Shown piece by piece: positions 1-7,278 of a stretch of DNA of 16,936 nucleotides. Location of the stretch: positions 1 to 16,936 of the forward strand of contig JBHIDJ010000058.1 of the NCBI GenBank assembly GCA_046760105.1, read 5' to 3'. Positions within the stretch are counted from its first letter, which is position 1, and every line of letters begins with the position of its first letter. Both the position numbers and the translations under genes were made by a program. The notes under the pieces were generated by a model. The model was not told the origin of the DNA. It did no database searches and saw nothing but the letters and a program-made list of their open reading frames with translations. This DNA is from JBHIDJ01 sp046760105. Its GTDB lineage: Bacteria; Pseudomonadota; Gammaproteobacteria; Acidiferrobacterales; SPGG2.

Positions 1-2
1 TG

Positions 3-104
3 CTACTTATCGCTCGCGATTTACGGCAAGATCGAGGAGATGCTCTCGTCGTCAGTCTCTTGCATGGCGACTGTGTCGAATGGGAATATATCGACGATGG
101 ATGA
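3..104 (+). CDS. Possible 3' end of an upstream coding region (partial, unrecognised)
   Basis: Frame 3 is open from the window edge to a TGA at 102-104 and gives 33 residues ending in VEWEYIDDG. About half of its codons start with G, the usual signature of a coding frame, and the peptide is acidic and ordinary in composition. The other two plus frames read as serine-rich or arginine-rich peptides. The alternative frame 1 runs to a TAG at 133-135, just before the next gene, and cannot be excluded. No family can be named from so short a tail. If frame 3 is right, the gene ends 33 bases before the GTG start of the following gene and could share its transcript. Confidence 0.35.
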   Translation, partial: LLIARDLRQDRGDALVVSLLHGDCVEWEYIDDG

Positions 105-137
105 GGTGTCGTTCGCTCGTAGCGTTTCGTTATAGAG

Positions 138-1097
138 GTGGCTGATTCCGCGCGTTTACGATTGCCAACGGCGATCTGGAGATTGTTGCACGCCGGAGGC
201 GTGATTGCCGCCACTGCTACGCTGCTCGGCTATGCAGGAAGAAACTGGTGGTTCTTCGAGCTTTTCTCTCACCTTCGCGTACAGTATTTTGTCGTTCTCT
301 GTCTGATCGTTGCCGTCTTTGCAGTTGCTAGAAGATTACGGGTCAGTGTTTGCTATGCGGTATTCGCGCTGATCAATCTTTACCCGCTGCTTCCCTACTA
401 CCTTGCGCCTACCGATGTGAATGCGATGCCCGAGACACAGATAATGCAGGCGGTATCGATCAATGTGAGCTTTAATAATCGGCAGTACGATCTCGTTGCA
501 AGGTTTGTCCGCGAAAATCGTCCTGATTTCGTACTGTTCGCGGAAGCGGATTCGAACTGGTTGAACGGTTTGTCCGAGCTGCGCGCGCTTTACCCCTACT
601 CGGTCAAATCCACGCGTGACGATATCTTTAGCATCGCCTTGTTGAGTCGCCATGAACTACTCGACTCAGAGATTATTGATCTGGGCGACACGCGGATTCC
701 GGCGATCAAGACGCGACTACGGCACGGTTCACGCGAGTTGACAATAATTGGTGTACATTTGGTTCCGCCCGTCAATAGACAGCGGGCATCACTCAGGAAC
801 AGACAGCTGGCAGCGCTTCCCAGGTTAGTGAAGGAGACCGACGGGCTGACTGTACTCATGGGGGATTTTAATGCCACGCCGTGGTCGCCCTACTTTCGGA
901 GATTGTTGTATGCCACTGGCTTAAGGGATAGCTCCTACGGAAAAGGGCTCCATCCCACGTGGCCCGCGCGATTCTTCCCTTTATGGATGCCGATTGACCA
1001 TTTTCTTGTATCAGCCACCATCGAAGTCATCGACAAAAGCGTTGGCCCCCACGTGGGCTCTGATCATTATCCTATTCTGATGAATTTTGCGCTCTGA
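138..1097 (+). CDS. Endonuclease/exonuclease/phosphatase (EEP) family protein with N-terminal membrane segments
   Basis: This 319-residue protein has two parts. Residues about 13-90 hold two or three hydrophobic stretches (around 16-33, 50-64 and 70-90) that should anchor it in the inner membrane. Residues about 103-319 form an EEP domain, the fold shared by DNase I, exonuclease III and inositol or sphingolipid phosphatases. The expected metal and catalytic residues are visible: N109 (SINVSF), E136 (FAEAD), H207 (GVHL), D243 and N245 (MGDFNATPW), D287-H288 (PIDHFL) and the closing S308-D309-H310 (GSDHYP). The start is GTG with only a weak purine-rich stretch before it. The substrate is unknown. 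A membrane-tethered EEP next to glycan genes more likely hydrolyses a phosphodiester of a lipid or glycan than DNA, but that is inference. The TGA lies just upstream of the membrane-protein gene, suggesting one transcript. Confidence 0.88.
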   Translation: MADSARLRLPTAIWRLLHAGGVIAATATLLGYAGRNWWFFELFSHLRVQYFVVLCLIVAVFAVARRLRVSVCYAVFALINLYPLLPYYLAPTDVNAMPETQIMQAVSINVSFNNRQYDLVARFVRENRPDFVLFAEADSNWLNGLSELRALYPYSVKSTRDDIFSIALLSRHELLDSEIIDLGDTRIPAIKTRLRHGSRELTIIGVHLVPPVNRQRASLRNRQLAALPRLVKETDGLTVLMGDFNATPWSPYFRRLLYATGLRDSSYGKGLHPTWPARFFPLWMPIDHFLVSATIEVIDKSVGPHVGSDHYPILMNFAL

Positions 1098-1134
1098 TCG
1101 AAATCGTCCCTTCGAAAACCGTGGGGTTACAGAC

Positions 1135-2196
1135 TTGACTGACCGGAAACGCAGACTGCTTCTATTCACCGGTATCGCTATCAGTGTGCTGTTCCTCTGG
1201 CTCGCGGTCCGCGGAACCGATCCCTCGCTGGTCGCGCACGCCCTGCTCAGAGCGGATTGGTGGTTGGCGCCGCTTTTCCTGGCGATGCTGTTTCTTTCCT
1301 ATTGGATAAAGGCGTTGCGCTGGAGCATCCTGCTCAGGCCGCTGCGCCGGGTTACCACAAGTGCGGAAACCTTCCCGGCAGTCATGGTGGGATTTGCAGG
1401 CAATATCATACTTCCGGCGCAGCTCGGCGAACTGGTACGCATGTATGTAGTCAGCCGGCAGCTTGACTTAAGACACATGCCGGTACTGGCGACTATCCTT
1501 TTGGAGCGCGTATTCGACTTCCTCACCATACTTTTGTTTCTCGCTGTTGGGCTTTTGCTGAGTACGGCCGCACCGGCGGCAAACTTAGTAACGGCTGGCT
1601 ACATCATGGGGGGCATAAGCATTCTCGCGCTCGCCTTTGCCGTGTTGTACACAACGTGGACAGAACTTTTCGTAAGATTGTTCGGCAAGGTCACAAGCTT
1701 TCTGCCGGACGGCCTGCACGCAAAGCTGATAGAACAACTGGAAATTGCCGCGGTTGGGCTGCATTCCATCAAGAGCCTGCGATTGCTGTTGCTGATCGCG
1801 GTGACCTCGATTGGCCAATGGGGATCCCTGGGTATTTGCATCTACATCGCGATTGCTGCCTTGGCGGCAAGCGTTCCGCTGCCTGCCAGCTTCCTCGTCA
1901 TGGCGTTGATGATCGCGGCGTTAACGTTACCCAGTAGTCCCGGCTACTTCGGTCCTGTCCAGCTTGCCTTTACTTTGGGTCTACGGCCTTTTGCGGTTGA
2001 CGCTGACGACGCTCTTGCGGCGTCTATCTATTACCATGTCCTGGCCTACGTCTCAGTAGCCGTTACCGGCCTTTATCTGGTCAGGCGCATGGGCTACACG
2101 TTCGGCGAGATTCAGAATCGGGCCGAGCTCGTCGAAAACGCGCAGGGGAACGCGGCCGATTCGGTAACGCCCAAACCCCCTGCGGTTGAAGAGTAA
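1135..2196 (+). CDS. Lysylphosphatidylglycerol synthase-type transmembrane protein (flippase-like, UPF0104/AglD family)
   Basis: This polytopic inner-membrane protein has about eight hydrophobic helices. It belongs to the family that forms the membrane part of MprF and stands alone as YbhN/AglD-like proteins. Recognisable family motifs are KALRW, GNIILPAQLGELVRMY, ERVFDFLTIL and PSSPGYFGPVQLAF. It lacks the soluble aminoacyl-transferase domain of MprF. The role is not established; members near glycan genes are often proposed to move or handle polyprenyl- or glycerolipids. The chosen start is a TTG at 1135, preceded by GGGG eight bases upstream. An in-frame TTG at 1087 would add 16 polar residues and overlap the end of the EEP gene. 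The last 40 residues are a soluble tail. It ends 10 bases from the stop of the convergent deacetylase gene. The family call is firm, the function is not. Confidence 0.87.
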   Translation: MTDRKRRLLLFTGIAISVLFLWLAVRGTDPSLVAHALLRADWWLAPLFLAMLFLSYWIKALRWSILLRPLRRVTTSAETFPAVMVGFAGNIILPAQLGELVRMYVVSRQLDLRHMPVLATILLERVFDFLTILLFLAVGLLLSTAAPAANLVTAGYIMGGISILALAFAVLYTTWTELFVRLFGKVTSFLPDGLHAKLIEQLEIAAVGLHSIKSLRLLLLIAVTSIGQWGSLGICIYIAIAALAASVPLPASFLVMALMIAALTLPSSPGYFGPVQLAFTLGLRPFAVDADDALAASIYYHVLAYVSVAVTGLYLVRRMGYTFGEIQNRAELVENAQGNAADSVTPKPPAVEE

Positions 2197-2206
2197 CACT
2201 TGTGTA

Positions 2207-3166
2207 CTAAGAACCCAGTTCGAAGCGTGGCAGTTCCGGTACGCTTGCGATCTCGCGCGCGTGCTGTTGCATCGTCGATACTGTGTAGTGCGCCGATAAC
2301 AGCTCCAGCACCTCACCGACTAGCGCAATTTTTTGTTCGCTTGGTAGTTTCATAGCGGGGAAGAAAGCGAGGTCACGATCATCGTCAGCGCCCATGAAGT
2401 CGAGGGGGTGAAGCAATAACGATGGACGCGTGTTGGTCCAGCGGCAGAGCGCAAGTGCGGTACGAAAATACGAGCGCGCAAGCGACGAAGAGAATGTGCT
2501 TAAGTAAAGCAGGTAGCTGAAATGGATCGGCAGCCTGAATAGCGGCATCGTGGTTACAGGAATCTCCGTGAGCGTTTCGCTTTCTATTCGCCAGTAGTAT
2601 GGCTTTACCGGCCGAAACGCATCGCCGAGCGTGCCGAAAAGCGCTTTGCGTCGGCGCTTTTCTTCCTGACTCAAGTTGCTGGTCATGAAGAAGTACGCCC
2701 GCGCTAGAGGGTTTAACAAGTTCGGGAACGCCGTGGCGTCGTATTCATAGCCTCGCCTCCTGAGGACACGTAGTGCAGTCGGGGAGATGCTGAATCCGGG
2801 ACCACGAAAGCCGATAGGCCTTTGCCCGGTCGCCATTTCAATGCACTCTTCCGCCTTTGCGAGCTCTGTATCGAGTTCCTCTTCAGAGTAAAGGTGCAGC
2901 CAGGGGTCGTGATTAAAACTGTGATTGCCGATCTCATGGCCGGCGGCGGCGATAGCGTGCAGCGCTTTATGATTTTTCTCGAGCGCCGCGTCTTGGCCGA
3001 CGATGAAAAACGTGATCTTGAGGCGGCGTTGATCGAGGAACGGCAAAATACGAGGCACGACTAAATCCAGATAGGATGGAAACGCCTCCCATCCCGGGTC
3101 GCCATGGGTCTTCAGATACGACCACTTGTTATCAAGATCCAATGACAGGCTGGCTATGGGTCGCAT
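2207..3166 (-). CDS. Polysaccharide deacetylase family protein (NodB homology fold)
   Basis: This 319-residue carbohydrate esterase 4-like protein would remove N- or O-acetyl (or formyl) groups from a glycan or lipid-linked sugar. The NodB motifs are visible: an acidic first motif SLDLDNKW (D10, D12), the metal-binding second motif NHSFNHD (H82, H86), the third motif GFRGPGFS (R121) and the late histidine in LLHPLDF (H253). YEYDAT at about 140-145 is also typical. No signal peptide is present, so it probably acts in the cytoplasm or at the inner membrane, as ArnD-like enzymes do, rather than on finished wall polymer. The ATG start lies 13 bases after the wbpB-like stop without a clear ribosome-binding site, so translation may be coupled. 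It is the last gene of the minus-strand run. The substrate is unknown; a product of the wbp pathway genes just upstream is an obvious candidate. Confidence 0.88.
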   Translation of the reverse strand: MRPIASLSLDLDNKWSYLKTHGDPGWEAFPSYLDLVVPRILPFLDQRRLKITFFIVGQDAALEKNHKALHAIAAAGHEIGNHSFNHDPWLHLYSEEELDTELAKAEECIEMATGQRPIGFRGPGFSISPTALRVLRRRGYEYDATAFPNLLNPLARAYFFMTSNLSQEEKRRRKALFGTLGDAFRPVKPYYWRIESETLTEIPVTTMPLFRLPIHFSYLLYLSTFSSSLARSYFRTALALCRWTNTRPSLLLHPLDFMGADDDRDLAFFPAMKLPSEQKIALVGEVLELLSAHYTVSTMQQHAREIASVPELPRFELGS

Positions 3167-3179
3167 GGTTGATTGTCAG

Positions 3180-4199
3180 TCAGTAACTGGGACTTATAGG
3201 CACAGGCGCCCCGTTTTGTTTTAGCGAACGTTGCGCGGCATCGAGAACCTTGACGACCCGTAGGCCATCCATGCCGTCGCTAAGAGGTTTCTTGCGCCCT
3301 TGCACACATTCCAGGAAGTGTAAACATTCGAGACGTAGCGGCTCACCCATCTTCAGATAGGGTATCGTTATGTCCCCGAAACGTAGCGTTATATATTCGG
3401 CAAAAGTGTTGTAATCCGTATTGTAAGCAGCCCCCTTATCGTAGACCTTCAACTTTTCATTCGCCTCCAGATCGTCGAATACGGCCATTTTCTTATTGCC
3501 AACAACCGTTAGTCTACGGATCTTATGCGGATCAAGCCAGCTCACGTGAACATGGCCCATCGACTCACCATTAAAGTTGAGGGAAAAGAAAACGACATCT
3601 TCGACACCTTTTTTCAGATAGGATTGGCCTCGTGCCGCAACGTCAGTAGGCTCCTTCGTAAGTAAATATAGAATCGAAGAAATATCATGGGGCGCGAAAT
3701 TCCACAATGCATTTTCATCTTCACGTACCGTACCGAGATTTACTCGCTGCGTATAGATGTAGTGAATATCGCCAAGTTCGCCGGCATCGATCATTTCCTT
3801 CAATCGATTCATCACGGGGTGATACTGCAGGAGATGCCCTACCATAAGTATGCGGCCTGCCTGTTTTGCTATGGCTATCAATTCTTCCGCCTGTCCCACT
3901 TCAAGTACGAAGGGCTTCTCTACATAGACATCCTTACCTGCGTGCAAGGCCCTTTTGCAGAGTTCATAATGGGTGGGCGCGCTTGTGGCAATTACGATCG
4001 CGTGAAGGTCCGAGTCCTCCAGTAGGTCCTGAAAACGGGTCGTGGTCACTGTGCCAGGGACCTGCAGTTTCATCTGTTCAAGCTTTGATTTGTCCAGATC
4101 ACACAGGTACTTGAGGGCGCAATCGGGAATTTGATAGTAATTACGTGCCAGGTTTTTCCCCCAACCTCCGATACCTGTCACGGCCACCTGTATCCGCAC
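3180..4199 (-). CDS. wbpB: Gfo/Idh/MocA oxidoreductase, WbpB/WlbA-like UDP-GlcNAcA 3-dehydrogenase
   Basis: This 339-residue NAD-dependent sugar dehydrogenase starts with a Rossmann motif, TGIGGWGKN (residues 8-16), and carries the family's EKP motif at 94-96 (K95). The active-site histidine is in NFAPHDIS (H171). The WNxxPHDIS context matches the WbpB/WlbA group, which oxidises carbon 3 of UDP-N-acetylglucosaminuronic acid and supplies the 3-keto sugar to the aminotransferase WbpE. The assignment rests on these motifs and on the adjacent wbpI-, wbpE- and wbpD-like genes. The start is GTG, preceded by a strong purine-rich site (AAAAGGAGAGGG). The gene is separated from the wbpI-like gene by 143 bases, the longest gap inside this otherwise tight run, so it may also have its own promoter. 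A different inositol or sugar dehydrogenase activity is possible but less likely. Confidence 0.85.
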   Translation of the reverse strand: MRIQVAVTGIGGWGKNLARNYYQIPDCALKYLCDLDKSKLEQMKLQVPGTVTTTRFQDLLEDSDLHAIVIATSAPTHYELCKRALHAGKDVYVEKPFVLEVGQAEELIAIAKQAGRILMVGHLLQYHPVMNRLKEMIDAGELGDIHYIYTQRVNLGTVREDENALWNFAPHDISSILYLLTKEPTDVAARGQSYLKKGVEDVVFFSLNFNGESMGHVHVSWLDPHKIRRLTVVGNKKMAVFDDLEANEKLKVYDKGAAYNTDYNTFAEYITLRFGDITIPYLKMGEPLRLECLHFLECVQGRKKPLSDGMDGLRVVKVLDAAQRSLKQNGAPVPISPSY

Positions 4200-4278
4200 T
4201 CTACTGCCCTCTCCTTTTAACCTAACGCGAGCGAAAAGCGATCACCCAGGACTCGCTGTGCCAGGACCCCACCCTAAG

Positions 4279-4295
4279 CGGTGTCCTTTACACCG
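4279..4295. repeat. Short perfect hairpin in the gap between the wbpI-like and wbpB-like genes
   Basis: CGGTGT and ACACCG form a perfect 6-base stem around the 5-base loop CCTTT. It lies 48 bases past the wbpI-like stop and 80 bases before the wbpB-like start. No run of T follows on the minus strand, so it is not a standard intrinsic terminator. It could be an attenuating or RNA-stabilising hairpin, a protein site, or chance. The rest of the 143-base gap shows the strong ribosome-binding site of wbpB and no convincing promoter. Confidence 0.3.
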
Positions 4296-4342
4296 AACTT
4301 GACAAAACGTCATCACTATCCGGGCGCACCCTCTACGAGCGT

Positions 4343-5470
4343 TCACTTGGTTTTGAATTGCAATATGGCTTTCAAGATTCTATCAGCTGCATCACCGCTC
4401 CCAAACGAACTCGTCACCGCAGCTGAAAAATCAGCGTTGCCTTGCGGGAAGCGCCCGCTCCAGGTATTTACTGCAGCGATAACCTTAGCAGGATCTACGC
4501 CTGCTAGGATGTTTCCACCGCCGCGGATGGTTTCTACCCACTCGGTCTCGTCGCGTAGCGTGACGCACGGGCAACCGAGAATAAACGCCTCCTTTTGTAG
4601 TCCGCCGGAGTCCGTCAGGGTGACTCGCGCATTGTCAAGTAAGCGTAACATGTCCAAGTACGAAACGGGATCCAGGAGTTGCAACTCAGCGTGTGCTTTC
4701 CAGTCTCGAATGTGAGAGGTTACGAATTTCGCTGTTCGTGGATGTAACGGGAAGACGAGGCGCAAGCCATTAGCGGCGATTTCGTTAAAGGCGGCCAACA
4801 GGCTTCGCAGGCGCGTGATGTCATCGGTGTTTTCGGCTCGGTGGACCGTAACCAAACCGTAATGGCCGGCTTCGAGTTCCATGCGTTCCAGAATGGTAGA
4901 TTTTTGCCGCGCGAGCCTTAGGTTAAACAGTACGGCGTCGTACATGATATCGCCTGTCAGCACCGCCCTCTCGCCAAGCCCCTCTCTTTGCAGATTGTCG
5001 ATCGCCGTGGCAGTCGGCGCTAGCAGCAGATCAGACAAATGATCAGCGACTATGCGGTTAATCTCCTCTGGCATACGGCGATTGAAACTCCGCAGACCCG
5101 CCTCCACATGGGCGGCTGCGATTTGCAGCTTAGCGGCTGTTAGCGCTCCTGCGATGGTGGAGTTAGTATCACCATAAGTCACCACTATGTCGGGCGACTT
5201 CGCCAGCAGCGCCTGCTCAATCCCTTCCAACATCTTCGCGGTCTGGGTTCCATGGGTGCCCGACCCGATATCTAGATTGAGCGCAGCATGCGGGATGTCC
5301 AGCTCTTTGAAAAAGACGTCAGACATGCAGACATCGTAGTGCTGGCCGGTATGAACGATTATCTCTTCTACAGGTTCTCGGCCTGCACCATTGTGGCGCT
5401 CTATAGCACGGGACAGGGGTGCGATTTTAACGAACTGTGGGCGTGCACCAACAACACTGACGAGCTTCAT
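4343..5470 (-). CDS. wbpI: UDP-N-acetylglucosamine 2-epimerase family, WbpI-like UDP-GlcNAc3NAcA 2-epimerase
   Basis: This 375-residue protein has the non-hydrolysing UDP-GlcNAc 2-epimerase fold (WecB superfamily). Visible motifs are GARPQFVK near the N-terminus (R10), HTGQHYD, GDTNST, HVEAGLRSFNRRMPEEINR, TVHRAENTDD, LHPRT and TDSGGLQKEA. In the context of wbpB-, wbpD- and wbpE-like genes the best assignment is WbpI. It inverts carbon 2 of UDP-2,3-diacetamido-2,3-dideoxy-glucuronic acid to give UDP-2,3-diacetamido-2,3-dideoxy-mannuronic acid, a building block of some O antigens and capsules. The SFNRRMPEEINR segment is typical of WbpI-type enzymes, but plain WecB activity on UDP-GlcNAc cannot be excluded by eye. 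The ATG start lies 3 bases after the aminotransferase stop, so the two are co-transcribed. Length is normal for the family. Confidence 0.87.
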   Translation of the reverse strand: MKLVSVVGARPQFVKIAPLSRAIERHNGAGREPVEEIIVHTGQHYDVCMSDVFFKELDIPHAALNLDIGSGTHGTQTAKMLEGIEQALLAKSPDIVVTYGDTNSTIAGALTAAKLQIAAAHVEAGLRSFNRRMPEEINRIVADHLSDLLLAPTATAIDNLQREGLGERAVLTGDIMYDAVLFNLRLARQKSTILERMELEAGHYGLVTVHRAENTDDITRLRSLLAAFNEIAANGLRLVFPLHPRTAKFVTSHIRDWKAHAELQLLDPVSYLDMLRLLDNARVTLTDSGGLQKEAFILGCPCVTLRDETEWVETIRGGGNILAGVDPAKVIAAVNTWSGRFPQGNADFSAAVTSSFGSGDAADRILKAILQFKTK

Positions 5471-5473
5471 AAA

Positions 5474-6640
5474 TCAGACGTAGAATGTTTGGATCGTGTC
5501 AACCACGTACTGTTTTTGTTCTGCACTCAACTCCGGGTAGATCGGCACCGCGATAGTCTCTTTGGCGGCAAGGCAAGATTCAGGGTAATCGTCGGCCCGC
5601 AGGCCAAGATACTCAAAGCATTTTTGCATGTGTAGCGGAACAGGATAGTAAATTTCTGTTCCAATCTTGGCATCCGCCAGATATTTACGGAGTGCGTCGC
5701 GTTTTTTGACTCGTAGGATATATTGATTGTATATGTGACGATATCCGTCTAGCGCTTTTGGGGTAGATACGTTGTTATCAAGATTCGCCTCTGCGAAAGC
5801 CTTATCGTAATAGCGAGCGTTCTTCTGTCGCTGCTCAGTCCATTCATCAAGATACTTCAGTTTAGTCACTAGGACCGCCGCTTGTAATGCATCCAGTCTA
5901 AAGTTACCACCGATAGTAGCATGAAAGTATTTAGGCTCAGCGCCGTGAACGCGCAATATACGCATGCGCTCTGCCAATTCGTCATCGTTGCTGACGCACA
6001 TCCCAGCATCGCCAAAGGCTCCAAGGTTTTTGCTCGGGAAGAAAGAAAAGCAGCCAATATCTCCTATACTGCCGGCGCGGCGAGCGCCAGGATACTCCGC
6101 GCCGATAGCCTGTGCGGCATCTTCAACGACCGTAAGTCCGGCATCCCGTGCTATCTCCATTAGCGGTTCCATGTGAGCCATCTGACCGTAGAGGTGGACG
6201 GGTAATAGCACTTTCACAACCCCACCGGTTGTTGCATTAACGAGCTCACCGTTCTTGAGCTTGCACTGATTTTCTATAACTCTTTGGAGTTCGGTTGCAG
6301 AGATGTTATACGTCTGTGGGTCGATATCGCAGAACAGTGGTCGCGCTCCAAGTCGCGCAACTACGCCTGCGCTGGCAAAGAAGCTATACGGCGTGGTGAT
6401 TACCTCGTCCCCAGGACCCACACCGAGAGCCATAAGCGCTACCATCAGCGCATCGGTTCCCGATGAGACACCTACACCATATTGGCATTGGGAGTATTCT
6501 GCGATATGCGCTTCGAGCTTACTTACATGAGGGCCTAGGATGAATTGCTGACTCGCACAGAGCTCTCGCAGCGCTTCACTGATCTCGGTTTCGATCTGGC
6601 GATATTGAGCCTTAAGGTCTAGCAACGGAACTTCTATCAT
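5474..6640 (-). CDS. wbpE: DegT/DnrJ/EryC1/StrS aminotransferase, WbpE-like
   Basis: This 388-residue pyridoxal-phosphate sugar aminotransferase starts at the ATG giving MIEVPLLDLKAQY, the usual N-terminus of the family. An ATG 75 bases further upstream would add 25 residues and overlap the wbpD-like gene, so I reject it. Motifs in order are ILGPHVSKLE, the cofactor-site SSGTDAL, VVEDAAQA (D174) and FPSKNLGAFGD, in which K204 should form the Schiff base. In the wbp pathway the enzyme aminates the 3-keto sugar made by WbpB, with glutamate as amino donor. Its start is 14 bases after the wbpD-like stop and is preceded by AAGAG. A segment at about 121-141 (rich in K, N and T) looks like an insertion relative to shorter family members. 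Function within the family is set mainly by gene context. Confidence 0.88.
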   Translation of the reverse strand: MIEVPLLDLKAQYRQIETEISEALRELCASQQFILGPHVSKLEAHIAEYSQCQYGVGVSSGTDALMVALMALGVGPGDEVITTPYSFFASAGVVARLGARPLFCDIDPQTYNISATELQRVIENQCKLKNGELVNATTGGVVKVLLPVHLYGQMAHMEPLMEIARDAGLTVVEDAAQAIGAEYPGARRAGSIGDIGCFSFFPSKNLGAFGDAGMCVSNDDELAERMRILRVHGAEPKYFHATIGGNFRLDALQAAVLVTKLKYLDEWTEQRQKNARYYDKAFAEANLDNNVSTPKALDGYRHIYNQYILRVKKRDALRKYLADAKIGTEIYYPVPLHMQKCFEYLGLRADDYPESCLAAKETIAVPIYPELSAEQKQYVVDTIQTFYV

Positions 6641-6654
6641 GGCTCTTGCCGTGT

Positions 6655-7263
6655 TCAAGTAATTTGTTTGAGTTTCATGCCGTTCCTCTCGTACTCGCGT
6701 CCGCAACTCTGGCATGTGGATTTCTGTACGCTGTCAATAGCAGACCCCAGGTTTCCTAATTTGATACCGCAAGCGCACATCCATCCCTGCACACGAGCCG
6801 GGCTGCCGTAAACAATTGCATAATCGGGAACGTCACGTGTCACAACAGCAGCAGCTCCGATAAAACTATATTGTCCGAGGGTGATACCACAAAGAACCGT
6901 GGCATTGGCGCCGATGGTGGCTCCACGCCTTACAAGGGTGTTCTTAAATTCGTTTTTTCGTGGGACCTGGCTACGCGGATTGATGACATTGGTAAATACC
7001 ATAGACGGGCCACAAAATACATCGTCCTCGAGTATTACCCCTGTGTAGACTGAGACGTTATTTTGAATCTTGACGTTATTCCCGATTTGGCAGCCAGAAG
7101 AAATGACGACGTTCTGACCGATATTGCAGCCCTCACCAATGTTGCTGTCTTTCATGATGTGGGAGAAATGCCATATCTTTGTTCCCTTTCCAATCGTGCA
7201 TGGCTCGTCGACGAATGATGACTCGTGCACGAAGTAGTCTGCGTTTTGCTTCAACTCGACCAT
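6655..7263 (-). CDS. wbpD: Left-handed beta-helix N-acetyltransferase, WbpD-like, with C-terminal cysteine pairs
   Basis: This 202-residue protein consists of hexapeptide repeats through residues about 17-155, the left-handed beta-helix of trimeric acyltransferases. It closes with DYAIVYGSPARVQGWM. It matches WbpD/WlbB-type enzymes, which acetylate the 3-amino group of UDP-GlcNAc3NA using acetyl-CoA. The last 40 residues contain CAC (C163, C165) and CQSC (C184, C187), spaced like a small zinc-binding knuckle; such a tail is found in many, not all, proteins of this group. The ATG start lies 15 bases after the flavoprotein gene's stop. Together with the adjacent wbpE-, wbpI- and wbpB-like genes it forms a run of four consecutive enzymes of one nucleotide-sugar pathway. 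Confidence 0.88.
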   Translation of the reverse strand: MVELKQNADYFVHESSFVDEPCTIGKGTKIWHFSHIMKDSNIGEGCNIGQNVVISSGCQIGNNVKIQNNVSVYTGVILEDDVFCGPSMVFTNVINPRSQVPRKNEFKNTLVRRGATIGANATVLCGITLGQYSFIGAAAVVTRDVPDYAIVYGSPARVQGWMCACGIKLGNLGSAIDSVQKSTCQSCGREYERNGMKLKQIT

Positions 7264-7278
7264 TATCCAAGATGACTA

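Noticed and set aside
2190..2210. ACACTTGTGT as a bidirectional terminator between convergent genes
   Set aside because: The stem is only 4 bases, AT/GC-mixed, with no flanking T or A runs.
4296..4325. Perfect TTGACA on the plus strand as a -35 box
   Set aside because: No -10 hexamer stands at 16-18 bases and there is no plus-strand gene downstream.
4281..4715. 144-codon plus-strand frame
   Set aside because: It is antisense to the 3' part of the wbpI-like gene; serine/proline/arginine-rich composition typical of a shadow.
6641..6715. 25-residue N-terminal extension of the WbpE-like aminotransferase
   Set aside because: It would overlap the wbpD-like gene, and the family normally begins at the MIEVPLLDLKAQY start, which has its own AAGAG site.
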